The translations under genes and the position numbers were made by a program. Shown here piece after piece: positions 19,790-32,025 of a DNA stretch of 64,000 nucleotides (position 1 is the stretch's first letter; each line of letters begins with the position of its first letter). The notes below the pieces were generated by a model, which did no database searches, had not been told where the DNA came from, and worked only from the letters and a program-made list of their open reading frames with translations. The DNA is from Margaritifera margaritifera (lineage: Eukaryota > Mollusca > Bivalvia > Unionida > Margaritiferidae). The stretch lies in assembly GCA_029931535.1 (NCBI GenBank), contig JAQPZY010001347.1:1027501-1091500 (forward strand), read 5' to 3'.

Positions 19790-20643
19790 TGGGCAATCTC
19801 AGGCAAAATGACGAAAGTTCCCACAGTTAAAACAAGATAGACGTGGCTCTTTGTTTTGTGATACTAGCATTTTTTCCCCATCATTTGCTCCAGTTTATTT
19901 AACTTTTGATCTAGCTGATTTAGTGTGGTATATGTAAGCTGTGGGCAAACACGTATGAAATCAATTAAATCTTCATTGTCTTCTTCTGCATCAGTCCAGG
20001 ATACACGTCTTGTTGTGTTCCGCCCATCTCTTGCTGCCGTGGCCTCATAGGTGTGTAATAGAAATGTCACCAGTTCAAAAGCTTGAATAAGTGTCCTTGG
20101 ATTTTGATTCATGGTTTCATAAGCCAGTATTATGTTTTTAAACCCTCTTACAAATGCTTCAATTGCCATCCCATCCACTATTTTGGGGGGAACGCCTGGG
20201 CAAGCACTGTCAGTTAGCTTTCTGATTTCGTTTGCAAATGTTTCATTTTACTCTGATTGACGCTGCTTGAGCTCAAACAATTTTCTCCTGACAGATGAGA
20301 CAGGTTCTCTGTACCCAAATATACTTAGGTGGCCTGTTAGTAGATGATAACTACTTGTCACGTCTCACGGGAGGCTGCATATATATTTCATTGCATTGAA
20401 CATCAGACATACATGTAATCTGAATATCTTCTCACTCTCTGACCATTGATATTTTTCTGCAATTCTTTCAAATGGAGTTAGAAAGACATCAATATGCTCA
20501 GTACCATCATAATGTAGCATCTTAATCTGAGGTGCATTGTGCCGAGACAATGTTGGTGTATTCAAATCTTGTATATATGCAGTGTCTTGTGAGTACCTGA
20601 GCGTTGAATCATACCTGAATGGTTCATTCGTGTTTTCACGCAA
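19790..20643 (-). pseudogene. Gypsy gag remnant with CCHC zinc knuckle
   Basis: Frames 20365-20643 and 19864-20178 read as gag (HIDVFLTPFERIAEKYQWSE; AIEAFVRGFKNIILAYETMN). A CFNCGNFRHFA-stop-DC knuckle follows at about 19795-19835, a C-x2-C-x4-H-x4-C pattern with one stop inside. Confidence 0.65.
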
Positions 20644-20929
20644 TCCAAAGAGATCCTACGTCTGTAAGTACTTGGATATAGCTCCGTAATTGGATGCTGC
20701 TAATACTCTTTCAGAATGTCAATTTGTTTATTTTCGCAATCACTTTTGACTCAACAATTTCTTTGCATGTATCCCATCTGTAAGTATGTCCAATCAAAAC
20801 ACTTTTTGTTTTCAGCAGGTCTGTTTTAAACTTGTATGCATTTCTACCTAACTCGTTGTTGAGTGCTACAATTTTGTTATTTATTTCTATAATCTAGGTC
20901 TTTAGATCAACATCAACAGTAGTAGTATG

Positions 20930-21500
20930 TGGCGATCTGGCCTCAAAAATTATACTCTGACCTCTAACGGGAATTTAACATGGAGATGGCACTCTGGCCT
21001 CTAATCGAAATTTAACATGGAGATGGCACTCTGGCCTCTAACGGAAATTTAACATGGAGTTCATAAAACGGTCTCAGAAATGGCACTCTGGCCTAAGTGG
21101 GAATTTAACATTAGTATGACACTCTGGAAATTAACATAACGCCATAGGTTGAACATGTCGGGGGACTCTCTGGCCTCTATCTGGAAATGTATTTTTAAAA
21201 CTGTCCAAAGGATTAACATTATGAGACTGTCTGGCCTCTAACGGGAAATATACTGTTAAAAATATCCTAGGATTAACATTGTGTGACTGGCTGGCCTCTA
21301 ATGGTAAATGTACTGTTAAAAATGCCCATAGGATTAACATTATGGGACTGTCTGGCCTCTAACGGGAAATGTATTGTTAAAATGTTAAAAGGATTAAGAT
21401 TATAAGACTCTCTGGGGACAAGATGGGAAATGTAATGTTCAAACTACACCTATTATCCAACACACCGTTTGATACTCATCTACTGACCACACCGGGTAGA
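20930..21500 (+). repeat. Polinton-terminus-related tandem repeats, inverted relative to the right end
   Basis: About eight copies of a 60-65-bp unit (CTGGCCTCTAACGGGAAAT, then TGTTAAAAATGCCCATAGGA, then TTAACATTATGGGACT). One unit (21127-21165) keeps AACATAACGCCATAGGTTGA, matching the Polinton terminal block. The segment then runs into CCAACACACCGTTTGATACT, the reverse complement of the Polinton subterminal unit. It reads as the outer end of a second related element. Confidence 0.65.
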
Positions 21501-21544
21501 ATGGAAAAGACAAAACTACCACCCTTATAATCCTTATAACCCTA

Positions 21545-22325
21545 CCAGTGAAGTGCAAGGAGAGAAAAAAGGGTAGAAATATATACACTATATACGCAAA
21601 CATACTTATATACTATCCCACATGGAATGAAAAACGAGAAAAGAGTAGGAATGCTCCACATAGACAAACATACTTATATACTATCACAAATAGTGTGACA
21701 GAAGAAAAAAGATTAGGAATGCTCACACATAGACAAACATACTTATACACTATCATACAAGGAGTGCAAGGAGAGTAAAAAGGGTAGGAATATACAAACA
21801 CATACACAAACATAACCTTTTGTAGACATTCAACAGGATTGAGAGAAGAACAAACACACTTAAGGACAAGCATTAATTTAATTTTACAATCCATCCATGA
21901 AGTGTGTTAAAACATATCGGTTGTAAATTATGTATGGAGCTAAGTGCGGTTTAGAATTTGTAATACTGTATTCGTTTGTCTTTTTTTGGGGTGTGTGGGG
22001 TGGGGGTGGGGGGCATCTTGCCGTCACAGATTAATTTCTTTCACTAAACGGCTATCCCTTTGTCGTTTGATAAACATTAGCAGAAAGTGTGTTGCAATGC
22101 CAATCCTTTATGAGGCAGATTTGGTTCTTCAGACATTTTGTTACAAATTTACGTTCTGCCAACCTAGATTTTACGACACTGACAGACCTTATCCCAATGT
22201 CAGTTCATTGTATTACAAATGTTTTTGTTGTGTTTGTGTGTGCGTGTGTGTGTGTGTTTGTGTGTGTCTGTGTGTGTGTTGTTGTTGTTGTTGTTTTTCT
22301 TGTCTTTCTTTGTTGAACGTAGGCT
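21545..22325. repeat. Duplicated ~0.8-kb block, copy 1
   Basis: Starts with three or four ~60-bp tandem units around CATAGACAAACATACTTATA. A segment GAAGTGTGTTAAAACATATC...GTAATACTGTATTC follows, then one with TTGATAAACATT.GCAGAAAGTGTGTTG and CTTTATGAGGCAGATT. All three recur in order at 22450-22970. A GT/TTG simple repeat ends it at about 22210-22300. Confidence 0.75.
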
Positions 22326-22449
22326 AAGTCAAATTTGACCTATGATGTGTTGAGACGATTGTCACATTGTCAAGCTAAGTCGTTTTTTGGCTCGAAGTTG
22401 TGCATCTTACATGAAGTATCTGTGCTTGCTAAATAAATATATATTTTTG

Positions 22450-22970
22450 TCGGTAAAAATGAAGTAAAAGAAGAGAAAAGAGTAGGAATGCTCACTCACA
22501 TAGACAATCATACTTATACACTAACATACAAGAAGTACAAGGAGAGAAAAAAAGATATAAAATGCACATACATACACAAACATAGCCGTCTGTAGACATT
22601 CAACAGGACGGTGAGTAGAACAAACACACTTAAGAACAGGCGTTGGCTTACTTTATAATCCAAGAAGTGTGTTAAAACATATCCATTGTAAGTCATGTAT
22701 GGAGTCTAGTGGGGTTTAGCAATAATAATACTGTATTCAAAGTTTTTTTTTTTCTTAGTTTTTTTATGTTTGGTTGTTTTTGGTCGTCCTAGATTAAATT
22801 CTCTCGCTACCCATTTGTCGCTTGATAAACATTGGCAGAAAGTGTGTTGAATCCCAATGCTTTATGAGGCAGATTAGGTTCTTCAGTGAGTTTGCTACAA
22901 AAGTACGTTTTGCAAGCCTAGTACACTGACTCACATTATTCCAATTTCAGTTGATTTCGTTACTTTTTGT
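22450..22970. repeat. Duplicated ~0.8-kb block, copy 2
   Basis: A diverged head-to-tail copy of 21545-22325 with the same three landmarks in order and fewer of the ~60-bp units. No gene is seen in either copy. Confidence 0.75.
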
Positions 22971-23025
22971 TGGGGTGTTTGGTTTTTGTTAATTTTTTTT
23001 AAAATCTTACTCTGAGTGAAATGTG

Positions 23026-24850
23026 AACTATATTTGGGGTCGCGGAAAAAAAGTGCGATTATCTAGCAAGCAGTAACTTTTGTTGTATCAGTCCTTTAAT
23101 GTGAATGTTAGATGATTGCTTTCGCTGGCAACTTTCATGAGAACTTTTCAAATCATTAGAAGGGAATGAAGTGTTATATGGCAAATCATATTAGTAACCA
23201 GAACATTCTTTGAACCATAAAAGAAAAAAAATGAACTTAAGTTTTTTTAAATCTAAATTTGTGCACCATAAAAGAAAAAACGTAACTTTGTTTTTTCTTT
23301 CTTTTAAATTTGAATTTGTTGCACCATGAAACAAAGAAAACTTGAACTTTGCTTTTTGAAATGTAAATTTGTTGCACCATGAAAGAAAAAGCATCAACTT
23401 TGTTTGTTCTAAAATGTTGCACTATGAAAATAAGAAGATATGAACTTTGCTCTTTGAAATGCGAATTTGTTGTACCATAAAAGAAATAACATGAAATTTG
23501 CTTTCCGAAATGTGCACTTCTTGTATCATGAAAGAAAGAATACATAAACTTTGTTTTTTGAAATGTGAACGTGTTGCATCATGAAAGAAAAAACATGAAT
23601 TTTGTTTTTTGAAATGTAAATTGTTTCCACCATGAAAGAAAGAAAACAATAACTTTGTTTCTTGAAATGTTAATTTGTTGCACCATCAATGAAAAACATG
23701 AATTTTGTTTTTTTAACTGTGAACTTGTTGCACCATGAAAGAACGGAAACATGAACTTTGTTTTTTCTAATTTGACTTTGTTCCACCATAGAAGAAAGAA
23801 AACATGAATTTTGTTTTTAGAAATATTATTTTTGTTGCACCATGAAAGAAAAAACATGAATTTTGTTTCTTGAAATGTAAATTTGCTGCACCATGAAAGA
23901 AAGACAACATGAATTTTGTTTCTTGAAATGTAAGTTTATTGCACCATCAAAGAATAAAAATGAACTTTGTCTTTTTGAAATGTGAACTTGCTGCACCATG
24001 AAAGAACGAAAACATCAACTTTGTTATTTTGTAATTGTGAATTTGTTCCACCATAAAAGAAAGTAAACATGAACTTTCCTTCTTGAAATGTGAATTTGTT
24101 GTACCACGAAAGAAAAAACATTTTTTTAATGTTAACATTTTCGACCATGAAAGAAAAGACATGAACTTTGTTTTGGAAATGTGAATATTTTGCACCAGGA
24201 AGGGAAAAACATGAACTTTGTTTGTTTGGGGTTTTGTGAGGGTTTCTTGTTTGTTTTGCTTTTGTATATTTATTTTTTTCCTTCATTTTTTAAATGTGAA
24301 TTTGTGGCACCATGAAAGAAAGAAAACATGAACTTTGCTTATTGAAATATGAATCTGTTGTACCATGAAAGAAAAAAGATTAACTTCTTTTTTTGAAATG
24401 TGAATTTGTTGCATGAAAGAAAAGACACAATCTTCGTTTTTTAAAATGAGAATTTGTCCTACCACGAAAGAAGGAAAACATTAGCTGTTTTAAATGTAAT
24501 TTTGTTGTACCACGAAAGAGAAAACATGAACTTTATTTTTTGAAATCTGAATTATTTTGTACCATGAAACAGAAAAAATTAACTTTGTTTTTGAAATGTG
24601 AATTTCTTGTAGCATGAAAGAAAAGAAAAAAAAAAAGAAAAAACCCCATGAATTTGTTTTTTTGATATGTTCTGGTTACTAATTTGATTTGCCCTATTAC
24701 AGTTCATTCCCTGCCAGTGATTTGTAAAGCTCTCATGAAATTTGTTTGTAACTTAATTAATTAACATTTACTTTGAAGGACTGGTTCAAAACTCTGCTGC
24801 ATGTTAGATAATTGCACATTGTATTTCCGCCCACTGACACCAAAAACAGA
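23026..24850. mobile_element. Non-autonomous TIR element with internal ~55-bp satellite
   Basis: Flanks 23026-23205 and 24665-24850 are inverted repeats of about 180 bp. For example, AAATCATATTAGTAACCAG at about 23183-23201 matches the reverse complement of CTGGTTACTAATTTGATTT at 24671-24689. The outer GATTATCTAGCAAGCAG block is paired with CTGCATGTTAGATAATTG. Between them lie about 26 tandem units. No transposase frame is present, so it would be mobilised in trans. This design, terminal repeats around a tandem core, is known from bivalve elements. Confidence 0.8.
23206..24664. repeat. ~55-bp tandem array inside the TIR element
   Basis: The unit is roughly TGAAATGTGAATTTGTTGCA + CCATGAAAGAAAAAACATGA + ACTTTGTTTTT. 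Unit length varies from 50 to 60 bp. Reading frames on the minus strand here (Phe/Lys/His-rich) are only translations of the repeat. Confidence 0.9.
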
Positions 24851-24879
24851 TTTCGTCTTTAAATTAAAGTAACCCTTAT

Positions 24880-24885
<6 letters not shown>

Positions 24886-24963
<78 letters not shown>
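24886..24963. repeat. (TC)n microsatellite
   Basis: About 39 TC dinucleotides adjoining the TIR element. Confidence 0.95.
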
Positions 24964-24965
<2 letters not shown>

Positions 24966-25900
24966 CAACAGAAAAATACAATAATTTAAAATAAATCAGT
25001 TTGACTCAAAAGATTCTACTATAGTTTAAACTAGCTTTACGTAACCACTTTGAGTGTAAGCAAAGATAGACATGTAAATACATTTGTATTTCCCAAAACA
25101 GTAATTGATGATGATTATGATGATAACGATTATTATTGTTGTTCATGATTCAATCAATAATGATAATTATTGTTACTATTATTATTATTGGCATCATCAG
25201 CAAAGTCTATACTATTCTTAAGATTCTTTCATACGGAGATATATCTGAAGTTAAAGAAATTGAATTCTGATCAATTATGGATGACAACTGAAAAGACTGA
25301 GAAAAAAATAAACATAAGCTCTCGGGTCATGCAATTTGCATAATACATACAGCTTACAGAGTTTAACAAGCCGATCCACTCTGCTATCCCGAAAATGAAA
25401 AATTAATCACTAAATTTAAATATCCATGTTTGAAAATGTTATCATTATAAAACACTGTGTCATCTAAGTAAACATATGAAGAAAATTCCATTAATTAAAC
25501 CCTTATACATAACTTTAATGTTAGAAGTAGCTAAAAAAAAAAAAAAAGGATTAACAAAAAGTATTTCCTTGAGTTATCTACAAAGTCAACAACATCATAG
25601 CCTAGAATTATTGGCAGTGTAATAAGCTGCTTTTTCAAAATAGTTGGAGGGATTATTTCATTTTGAGCTGATCATATCATTTTACATGTTCTAGCATTAA
25701 TTGGCTTTTTGTTTGCAGATATGACTAGAGGTGTAGACAGAGCGCATAGAAGGGTTAAAAATTCAAAACCTATTTTTAAAAAGATACATTAAAACAACTC
25801 CTTCAAAATTAGTAATATTATAAATGCTTTTCGGTTCGTTTGACGTTCTTTGTTTTTAAAATCATCTGCAGCTGCAAATGCTAAACTATTACCATTTTCC
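24964..25900. other. No gene recognised; short ATT/GAT-rich patch
   Basis: AT-rich DNA with a GATGATTATGATGATAACGA and ATTATTATT patch at 25107-25190. No frame with protein character was found on either strand. Confidence 0.5.
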
Positions 25901-26672
25901 TAATTCAAGTTATTTTAAATTAAATTTATTCATTTTCTATATTTTGACGATTTATTGAAGGTTGTTCATTAGCTGCTGGAATAATATTGTTTACACCATT
26001 TTCATTTATAGTTGGGTTAACTGCTATTTTAAAACTATGGGATGATTTTTTCAAGTTGTTGTTGTAATCAACAATGCTGCAAATTTTCATAATCATATCA
26101 CTTGGTAACAAAACTATATTATTAGCACCAACAAGATAGTTTAATTTAACTTTTTAATCTGAAATATATTTTTGAATCTTATTGTAATGTTTTCATCTGA
26201 GTCATAACCTAGTTTTTTTTAAATTAATTTTTCAAATAACGTTTTTGTTGAATTATGAACACTTGAAACAGACCATGTAATAGATCTTCTGTTTTGAGCA
26301 TGATTACATAATACACAAATCACAATAGACTTTATGGTCTGATGTAATCTTGTAATACCTTTATCTGTTAACCCATTGATATCTTGCAAAAAAGTAAGTC
26401 CAATGCACTGAGATTCAATTGATTCAACATCATTATTGTAAAAAATTTATTGTATTGAATTGTACAAAACCAGAATTCCCAATCCCTATTTTTTCTGTAT
26501 CAATTACATACTGTTATTCTTTTCTGCATTGGTTGAATGTATTTATTTTCCAATGATAACAATTAATATTAATAACTATTTGATATTTGATTTTGTTTGT
26601 TTTAAATCATTTAAGATATCTCCAATATGACTAGAAGGAATGTTTAAATTATTTCAAACCATGTCAATGTTT

Positions 26673-26680
<8 letters not shown>

Positions 26681-26710
<30 letters not shown>
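26681..26710. repeat. (TC)n microsatellite
   Basis: A short TC run inside the decayed coding region. Confidence 0.9.
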
Positions 26711-26713
<3 letters not shown>

Positions 26714-27194
26714 ATTTAAATTAAATGCTTTTTTTATCAGGTAAAGTATTGCATATTCAGTCTATTTTTCATACTTGAAAGTAAACGTGAAACCTGCATA
26801 CTGATTTTACTAACTCTCGTACACTTGGATATGAAAAATGACAATAAGATATCCCACATTCAGATGCTACTATCCAAACTGCCCAGTTACTTTGATTCTG
26901 CCAAAATCTCATGCCACACTATTTTGTATATCTGTCAACAGAGTCATCACTATCAAATCTCTAAATGTAGTTATAAAAAATGTTTCATGGTCTGCATCTA
27001 AAATAACTGCTTTCATTATAGTAAATTTTTATCTTCTTGAATGTATTTGTTATGATATATTGGTTTCTGTAAAGGTGTCTACTTTGATTCATCTAACAAA
27101 GTTAACAAATCAACATTAAACTGTACTGCGAGACAATTGTATTGTGCTGTACTTGATAATTTCTTAAATTTAAAGGCCATTGAATTATGTATTG

Positions 27195-27475
27195 TATGAT
27201 GATCATGATGAGCATCATCAAATTCATCATCAATATCATCATAAATATCATCTTCAATATCATCATAAATATCATCTTCAATATCATCATAAATATCATC
27301 TTCAATATCATCATAAATATCATCTTCAATATCATCATAAATATCATCATCAATATCATCTTCAATATCATCATAAATATCATCTTCAATATCATCATAA
27401 ATATAATCTTCAATATCAGCATAAATATCATCTTCAATATCATCATAAATATCATCTTCAATATCATCAATCTCA
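27195..27475 (-). repeat. 24-bp minisatellite encoding an acidic repeat
   Basis: The unit ATCATCATAAATATCATCTT + CAAT is repeated about 11 times. 24 bp equals eight codons, so frames stay open; on the minus strand it reads DDIEDDIY. One unit is a half-length variant. Confidence 0.9.
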
Positions 27476-27499
27476 CTTAATGACATTATTTAAAAAACA

Positions 27500-28930
27500 T
27501 TATTTAAAACAAAGAAATTAATATCAGCTATTTATATTTGCTTTTTTAATATTGGAAAATGTAATGATCATGATCGAGAAATATTCATAGTGATGTAACC
27601 TTGCTTAATCAACCACGTAGTAGGGAATATGAGGATATACTGTCAAAATATAATTTATTTTCTTAATTTTTTTTAAGTTTAAAATCACATCAAAATAATT
27701 ACCTGGGTTATGAGCTAAAGATGTGCACCACCTGCTCATTGAAAAAATGTTTGGCGGTCAATCGTCATTTAATGTTAATTTTTAGGATTTTTAAAATACG
27801 TATATTTATTATTGTCAAATGTTGGGTAGAACATTGGCTCAGTAGCGGAGTAAATTTTGTGTGATTTCAGACAATGGAAAGCTTTGGCAGTATATTCCAT
27901 ACTCTATGCCACTAATCTCCCTTCTCTACAGTATTTTCTTTAAGGATTTAGCTTAACTATTTTAAAACCTCTAATTATATCACAAATTCTTTTTAGAATA
28001 CAAAATCGATTTAAGGGCCAAATATTATGTGACAGTTACTAAAGTAATACAAATATTCTTCATACATATCACAAAATTTAAAAAAAAAAAAACATATTAA
28101 GATTTACAAATGTTTAAAATATAAGGTTTGATGATTTACAAAACATTTTTCCATATTAGAATTGTGACCGTTCCGATGGAAGTTAGACTGGTGGGGTGGG
28201 GGTGAAGGTAAGAAAAACATTGAGATGTACCCATTTCAATGAGAGTTGCATTTTAGGCCTTATTTATTTATATACAACTTTTTGTATCCATTTTCAAATA
28301 TAAATTATTATCTTAAGTTTCATTCACTTTGTGCTTTTCTTTTATCCTCACCTGATATGCCTCATTGTTTTTTACACTTGATTTATTTCGAATTGTACAA
28401 GCAGTTAATTTCACGTACAGATGCAAACTTGAGATATGGTGAACAACTCTCAGTACTTGAGTAAATGTAAGAATTTTGCAGTTTCAAAACTCTCCCACTG
28501 ACATGCTATTTACAGTACAATCTCTCTTTAGAAGTCGCATAAGGGAAGGAACAAATTTGGCTACATTAAACAGGTGGCTGCTCAAGAAGTAGAATATAAA
28601 GTCATGTCTCATTACAACAAACAAGTTCGTTTCAAGACACTTTGTCATAGTAAAGATTTTGATTTTGCAAAAGTCATGCCATTTAATTTAGAAATGTTAT
28701 CATCCTTGTCTTATAATTTTAAAACAAATATGTAAAAATGACAAGAACTATTCAGGAATATTGTTTTATACTTTATTTTGAATATAATTGCAATATTTAT
28801 GTTTTAAATTTCATTAAGTTTGGTTATATTTAAAACTAATTTTTCTAGAAATATATATGTTTACATACTATTCGCAATGTTGTGTCGGAACCCAAATATT
28901 CCATTGTAATGAAAGTCGTTGTAACAACAG
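27500..28930. other. No gene recognised
   Basis: AT-rich DNA with homopolymer runs (for example A12 near 28081). The only longer frame, 28246-28464 on the plus strand, has no recognisable character. Confidence 0.55.
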
Positions 28931-28950
28931 TTGACTGCAGATCATATGAA

Positions 28951-29315
28951 GAATGGGAAAATTATTACCAACATGGATATGAAAGGTTATTTGTTTGAAT
29001 GGGAAAATTATTACCAACATGGATATGAAAGGTTATTTGTTTGAATGGGAAAATTATTACCAACCTGGATATGAAAGGTTATTTGTTTGAATGGGAAAAT
29101 TATTACCAACCTGGACATGAAAGGTTATTTGTTTGAATGGGAAAATTATTACCAACATGGATATGAAAGGTTATTTGTTTGAATGGGAAAATTATTACCA
29201 ACCTGGATATGAAAGGTTATTTGTTTGAATGGGAAAATTATTACCAACATGGATATGAAAGGTTATTTGTTTAAAATTATTACCAACCTGGATATGAAAG
29301 GTTATTTGTTTAAAT
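28951..29315. repeat. 46-bp tandem array
   Basis: Eight units of GAATGGGAAAATTATTACCA + ACATGGATATGAAAGGTTAT + TTGTTT. The last units lack the GAATGGG part. Confidence 0.95.
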
Positions 29316-31230
29316 GATGTAGCTATTATGGGAGGTAGCTCTGGGGTTTCTTTTTAAATTGAAATTCCAAGTCAAGAAAAATGACAAAATGAAGTTAAAT
29401 CAAACTTAGAAATTATCAACCAGGTCTGAAATCGCAACCTGAAACAGAAGTCTCCCAGAGAGACAGATGCTATATTGGCCAAACAGAATTTCAAGGAATC
29501 CAAGATAAATCCATTTCTTCTGTCCTTTTCTTCTTTTAACTGCTGAGTATTCGAACCATCCCATACACTCCTTTGAATCTCTAACTTAAAATTTTGTTTA
29601 ACAAAAATATATTCTTATATGTTTGAGTTAACATCTTCACAGTATATTTATAAGTGCAGTATTTAATTCTTTGTCATGGCCTTTGACCTTGAACCTGATG
29701 TTATGGATAGATGGTTATTTAACTTGTCTCAGACACTGTATAGATAGATATACCTACATGCTAAGTTAAGTTAAATATATAATTAATATATTTTGGAGAA
29801 AAAAATGTTATTGAACTGGCATCATTCATGATTTTCTTCTCGTATATCCACAACTGAGTTTGACAAAAATCAATTAATTCTTCTTTATGATATCAAGCTA
29901 GCAAGCCAGCACAGCTAAAAACATGAGTCATGACCTTTGACCTTAACATCAATATCAGAATGCTGACTGTCAACTTATTTATTGGAATGCGACTATTTAC
30001 AAAGTCTGGACTAAATTTTGATCATAAAATCTTTGGCATTATCAAAATGAACTCCACTATTACTGAACTTACCAAATTCCTCTTGTAGTGTACTCCAAGA
30101 GCTAGATTCTGTTTTTATAAGTTTGTTTGTAGTGAGGCTAGAAACAAAATTAAAATAAAAGTCATAAAAAAGCATTATTTTGAGGGTGGCCTTAAAATAG
30201 TTTATATTAATATGTTTGTGTATTCCATCAGCTATCCTTGATCAACATAATAATACTGCTGAGCAGAAAATGGAAAACATTTAAGATTTTTTTTCTCAAA
30301 TATGTAACCTTTCTACTGGAATAGACTGTCTTCGAAGAATTAAAAAATGTCTGGATAAGTTTTGGATATATCTTTTTTCAGCATATGCAAAATTGTAAAA
30401 TAGGTTTACTATAGAAAAAACAAAGAATTCATTCAAATAAAAATATCAATATTGTAAAATCTAGTGTAATTTACAAATATTGGGTTAAAAAAAGAATGTA
30501 TTGTAAAAAAAAAGACAGTTTTGTAAATGAAGATGGTTCAAAAATGATTTGTAGCAGTCTAGTAGTGGAAAGTCCTGGAACGCTTAAAAGATTTGGTAAA
30601 ATCTCTTTTTGCATATGCTTTTCAAGAGTTTTAGAGGGCATATTTTATGAGAAAGAGTTATCTCTACATGACAAATAAGATCACATGTACTAAGTTAAAA
30701 AGATCTTAAAGACCAAAAGAATGAAAGCTAAAATGTATGTACTTGTAAATTTGAAATGAATCGCATAACAGTTAAGATGCAGCAGGAAACATTATTCCAT
30801 TAAAAAATTATTGTAACAAAAGTATATGTATCCATTAGATACTACTGAAAATAGCAGTATTAAGAAACACAAAAACTTTGATTTGTTAAAAATAAAGATA
30901 ACGAGTTTCTAAAATGTGACAGATGTGTACAAAGACAGAGCCTTAAAAAATGAATGAGTTCAAACATACACTGCATGCAAATTTGTATTGCTCACTAACC
31001 TTGGGTGAAAAAAGTAAGCAAATCCACAACATCACAGTTAAACAACAAAAACAACAAAATGCTACACAGGAAAAACGTAACCAGGGGACTACAATATAGA
31101 TAATGTCCTAGCTGGTTAATAAATGACATTATAGAATAAATTAAAAGAGATAACATTGAAAGATATGAAGTCGAATTTCACTCAAATGTCAAACAAGCTG
31201 AAAAGCAATTACAATGTAAAATACTACAAG
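29316..31230. other. No gene recognised; dispersed-repeat fragment near 29450-29590
   Basis: 29450-29590 resembles the head of the dispersed repeat seen at 32847 and 45483 (CTCCCAGAGAGACAGATGCT, then AATTTCAAGGAAT). The rest is AT-rich with no coding signal; the 60-codon frame at 30496-30678 looks like chance. Confidence 0.45.
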
Positions 31231-31239
31231 CTGGTATGC

Positions 31240-31512
31240 AAAGTCTTGAACAACAGAAATGGTAATGAAAATGACAGACTTTGATGCAATTATGACATTG
31301 AAATGGTAATGAAAATGACAGACTTTGATGCAATTATGACAATGAAATGGTAATGAAAAAGACAGACTTTGATTCAATTATGACATTGAAATGGTAATGA
31401 CAGACTTTGATGTAATTATGACATTGAAATGGTAATGAAAATGACAGACTTTGATGCAATTATGACATTGAAATGGTAATGAAAATGACAGACTTTGATG
31501 CAATTATGACAT
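31240..31512. repeat. 45-bp tandem array
   Basis: Six units of GAAATGGTAATGAAAATGAC + AGACTTTGATGCAATTATGA + CATT, one of them shortened. Confidence 0.95.
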
Positions 31513-31949
31513 TTAAACTTCTTGCCAATTTCATTAAAAGACATTTAACATCTAGCAGCATACTGAAATGAAACTACTAAAATAAACGATACAGACATGT
31601 AGGATTTATGTGTGTGAAGCACAATCAGAAGTTACAAATGTTAAATGCAATGGAGAACAACTATTAGAGAAATGGAAAAATGAAATACAAAATACATGTA
31701 CAAGGAATGCTAGATTGTGTAACAGAAACTAGATTGTGCTGGTATTAGAGTATAGGAAATGAACAGATCAAAGAGAAAAATCTACAATTAATTACATGTG
31801 AATGTCGAAAAACGCTAAAAAAATTATCAACGCATTTATATTAGAAAGCAAATTTCATACTAATTCTTTATTTAGCAAAAGTTAACACATACCCCATAGA
31901 CACATATATTATACTGTTTTTCTAGACCCTAAAGAACCCTACAACATTA

Positions 31950-32020
31950 GAATACTCCAGTCCAAGAGTAATAGACTCCAGTCCAAGAGTAATAGACTCC
32001 AGTCCAAGAGTAATAGACTC
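31950..32020. repeat. 21-bp tandem repeat, three units
   Basis: CTCCAGTCCAAGAGTAATAGA is repeated three times. Confidence 0.9.
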
Positions 32021-32025
32021 TACAG

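Larger units (their letters stand above)
17290..20700 (-). mobile_element. Ty3/Gypsy LTR-retrotransposon remnant
   Basis: On the minus strand the order is gag, zinc knuckle, aspartic protease region, reverse transcriptase and RNase H, which is the Ty3/Gypsy pol order. Stops and shifts occur throughout. No integrase follows the RNase H, and no LTR pair was found. It is therefore a truncated, inactive copy lying between the Polinton and a second Polinton-like terminal region. Confidence 0.8.
25900..27486 (-). pseudogene. Unidentified decayed coding region, minus strand
   Basis: Protein-like segments occur in order on the minus strand. An acidic repeat starting MSLSEIDDIEDDIYDD (27486 down) is followed by SSTAQYNCLAVQFNVDLLTL. 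Broken frames follow to about 26640 (HIGDILNDLKQTKSNIK), then ESQCIGLTFLQDINGLTDKG near 26400. Next come ITWSVSSVHNSTKTLFEKLI (about 26290-26230) and SDMIMKICSIVDYNNNLKKS (about 26105-26045). Stops and shifts separate them. I recognise no family; it may be a relict transposon protein or a dead host gene. Confidence 0.4.

Noticed and set aside
23191..24465. Several minus-strand frames rich in Phe, Lys and His
   Set aside because: They follow the ~55-bp tandem unit and have no independent coding signal.
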